DNA of 64,000 bases from Flavobacterium laiguense (GTDB lineage Bacteria > Bacteroidota > Bacteroidia > Flavobacteriales > Flavobacteriaceae), in NCBI RefSeq assembly GCF_003097655.1, contig NZ_QCZH01000014.1, positions 28,034 through 92,033 on the forward strand, given 5' to 3'. A program made the position numbers and the translations under genes. Shown one piece after another: positions 63,520-64,000 of the stretch. The notes below the pieces were generated by a model. That model made no database searches. It worked only from the letters and a program-made list of their open reading frames with translations, and was not told where the DNA came from. How positions within the stretch are numbered: the stretch's first letter is position 1; the number at the start of each line of letters is the position of its first letter.

Positions 63520-63774
63520 AAATTAAAAACCATTAGAAGATTGCAACTACTCAGTTGTAGAAATTTCAACACGAATTGCACTAATTAGCACTAATTGCTA
63601 GTTTAGTTTTTACAAAAATCACACGAATCCATTGCATTGAAATATGGCTATTAAAGATCAATTCTAAAAGTTGTGATAAAATATTAAATGCAAAAAAACC
63701 ATTAAGACATTAAGACTCATTAAGGAAAAGCGATTCTTAATTTACTTAATCTCTTAATGGTTAAAATTTCGCAC

Positions 63775-63805
63775 AAAAAAACCCCAAACTTTAGTTTGGG
63801 GTTTT
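63775..63805 (-). terminator. Terminator of the tRNA-Gly genes
   Basis: On the minus strand AAAACCCCAAACT / AGTTTGGGGTTTT pair over 13 bases and run into T residues, just after the first tRNA-Gly. The 63520-63774 gap holds only AT-rich short repeats (cactaatt and ttaag text) and no frame. Confidence 0.85.
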
Positions 63806-63807
63806 GG

Positions 63808-63880
<73 letters not shown>

Positions 63881-63923
63881 ATTAATCATTAAAATTTAAC
63901 CCTTTAAATCAAAATTGACTTAG

Positions 63924-63996
<73 letters not shown>

Positions 63997-64000
63997 ATTA

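Overview
The window is a gene-dense, AT-rich chromosomal segment of a flavobacterium (phylum Bacteroidota), most likely Flavobacterium or a close relative. The evidence is the gliding-motility pair gldB/gldC, the exosortase XrtF pair, a HYC_CC_PP family protein, a short primary sigma factor of the Bacteroidetes type, several exact TAnnTTTG -7 promoter boxes, and the near absence of Shine-Dalgarno sequences. There is no rRNA operon, prophage, intact insertion sequence or CRISPR array. Most of the window is conserved core genome, separated by short AT-rich spacers that carry several families of small palindromic repeats.

Layout. 1-6.1 kb (+): the end of a GxxExxY protein, a sigma-54 activator, an LptE-like lipoprotein, a TPR-like protein, secG and groES-groEL. 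6.1-13.5 kb (-): a DedA protein; a metal-linked group (HMA protein, TonB-dependent receptor, HYC_CC_PP protein); an MBL/beta-CASP nuclease next to an ATP-cone/PD-(D/E)XK protein; and the XrtF exosortase pair. 13.7-23.4 kb (+): a GAF/fRMsr-like protein, rpsO, pnp, an 870-base non-coding stretch with a strong hairpin element, an orphan protein, a TPR histidine kinase with a LytTR regulator, rpoD and rpe. 23.4-26 kb (-): CBS protein, MtfA-like peptidase, GlcG/HbpS-like protein, tRNA-Arg and a YqeY protein.

26.3-42.3 kb (-) is a complete flavobacterial division and cell-wall (dcw) cluster in the order mraZ-rsmH-ftsL-ftsI-murE-mraY-murD-ftsW-murG-murC-ftsQ-ftsA-ftsZ. It lacks murF and ddl. Just upstream of mraZ are three CCAC/GTGG repeats at exact 10-bp spacing, which fit an MraZ autoregulatory operator. 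42.7-49.2 kb holds an alpha/beta hydrolase, the EngB GTPase, gldC-gldB, nadE, a NarL-type regulator and dnaG.

49.3-62.7 kb is mostly minus strand: an ECF sigma factor, membrane-anchored protein and beta-barrel protein cassette; a polyprenyl synthase; rlmN; PAP2 phosphatase with TatA; and an M1 peptidase downstream of a DUF6702 protein and three tandem paralogous secreted proteins. The window ends with pepE and two identical tRNA-Gly genes.

The items most worth a second look are: the ATP-cone nuclease beside the beta-CASP nuclease; a primase whose zinc ligands are all replaced; a histidine kinase gene with an abrupt internal base-composition change; rpoD with a rare strong Shine-Dalgarno and a perfect 21-bp-spaced direct repeat; and the structured intergenic elements at 17.03-17.12 kb and 4.17-4.26 kb.
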